Source: an uncultured Sutterella sp.
GTDB taxonomy: Bacteria; Pseudomonadota; Gammaproteobacteria; Burkholderiales; Burkholderiaceae_F
Length of the DNA stretch: 8,615 bases
Direction: 5' to 3'
Assembly: GCA_900552195.1 (NCBI GenBank)
Contig: URYO01000042.1
Location: 1 to 8,615 of the forward strand
The number at the start of each line of letters is the position of its first letter. The stretch's first letter is position 1. Below, piece after piece: positions 8,562-8,615 of the stretch. Position numbers and translations under genes: made by a program. The notes under the pieces were generated by a model. It had not been told where the DNA came from. It saw only the letters and a list, made by a program, of their open reading frames with translations, and ran no database searches.

Positions 8562-8615
8562 ATGGCGCGCCTGACGAAAAAGGTAAAGCTGGGAGTACCT
8601 CGATTTTTAGTCCTG
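8562..8615 (+). CDS. Start of a further operon gene, probably FtsB-type divisome protein (partial)
   Basis: ATG at 8562, 3 nt after the eno stop, opens 18 codons reading MARLTKKVKLGVPRFLVL up to the window end. A short basic stretch running into hydrophobic residues fits the cytoplasmic tail and start of the membrane helix of a small single-pass protein. In betaproteobacteria the gene after eno is normally ftsB, which bridges FtsQ and FtsL in the division complex. Too little sequence is present to confirm the family; the call rests on gene order and topology. There is no clear Shine-Dalgarno, and re-initiation after eno is likely. Confidence 0.5.
   Translation, partial: MARLTKKVKLGVPRFLVL

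Overview
The window looks like a chromosomal core region of a betaproteobacterium, most likely order Burkholderiales. The gene order pyrG-kdsA-eno, followed by the start of a short gene in the place where ftsB usually sits, is the classic betaproteobacterial arrangement. The KdsA sequence is of the type found next to pyrG in Burkholderia and Ralstonia. Base composition is moderate rather than GC-rich, which would suit a host-associated family such as Sutterellaceae, but that last step is inference. All genes are on the + strand. I see no tRNA, rRNA, CRISPR array, insertion sequence, phage gene or attachment site.

Layout. (1) 1-1086: pncB (nicotinate phosphoribosyltransferase, NAD salvage), cut at its 5' end by the window edge. 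(2) 1087-1326: an AT-rich intergenic stretch with an unusually long stem-loop (1186-1239), a smaller stem-loop before it and a GC-rich hairpin just ahead of the next ribosome binding site. (3) 1327-2745: a polytopic transporter of the ion transporter superfamily (NhaD/CitMHS-like, probable Na+/H+ antiporter), ended by a clear intrinsic terminator at 2771-2808. (4) 2936-4599: a two-gene unit in which an unrecognised two-helix membrane protein overlaps a CDF zinc/cation exporter by ATGA, implying translational coupling. (5) 4653-8615: a promoter, a short leader with a terminator-like hairpin and T9 tract, then pyrG (CTP synthase), kdsA (KDO-8-phosphate synthase), eno (enolase) and the first 18 codons of a further gene, probably ftsB. 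The spacing of 3 to 17 nt between genes suggests one operon. It joins CTP synthesis, the PEP-consuming first step of KDO synthesis, the enzyme that makes PEP, and probably a divisome protein. KDO activation also consumes CTP, so pyrG and eno supply both co-substrates of the KDO pathway.

The most striking observation is in kdsA. The reading frame can be followed upstream of the only usable start (GTG 6427) to an ATG at 6400, 5 nt after the pyrG stop, with an N-terminus that aligns without gaps to Burkholderia-type KdsA. Codon 4 is TGA where those homologs have cysteine, and codon 21, the metal-binding cysteine of this enzyme class, is phenylalanine. The pyrG promoter is also notable: its expected start site reads GATTTTG, resembling the UTP-sensing start sites of enterobacterial pyrimidine genes.
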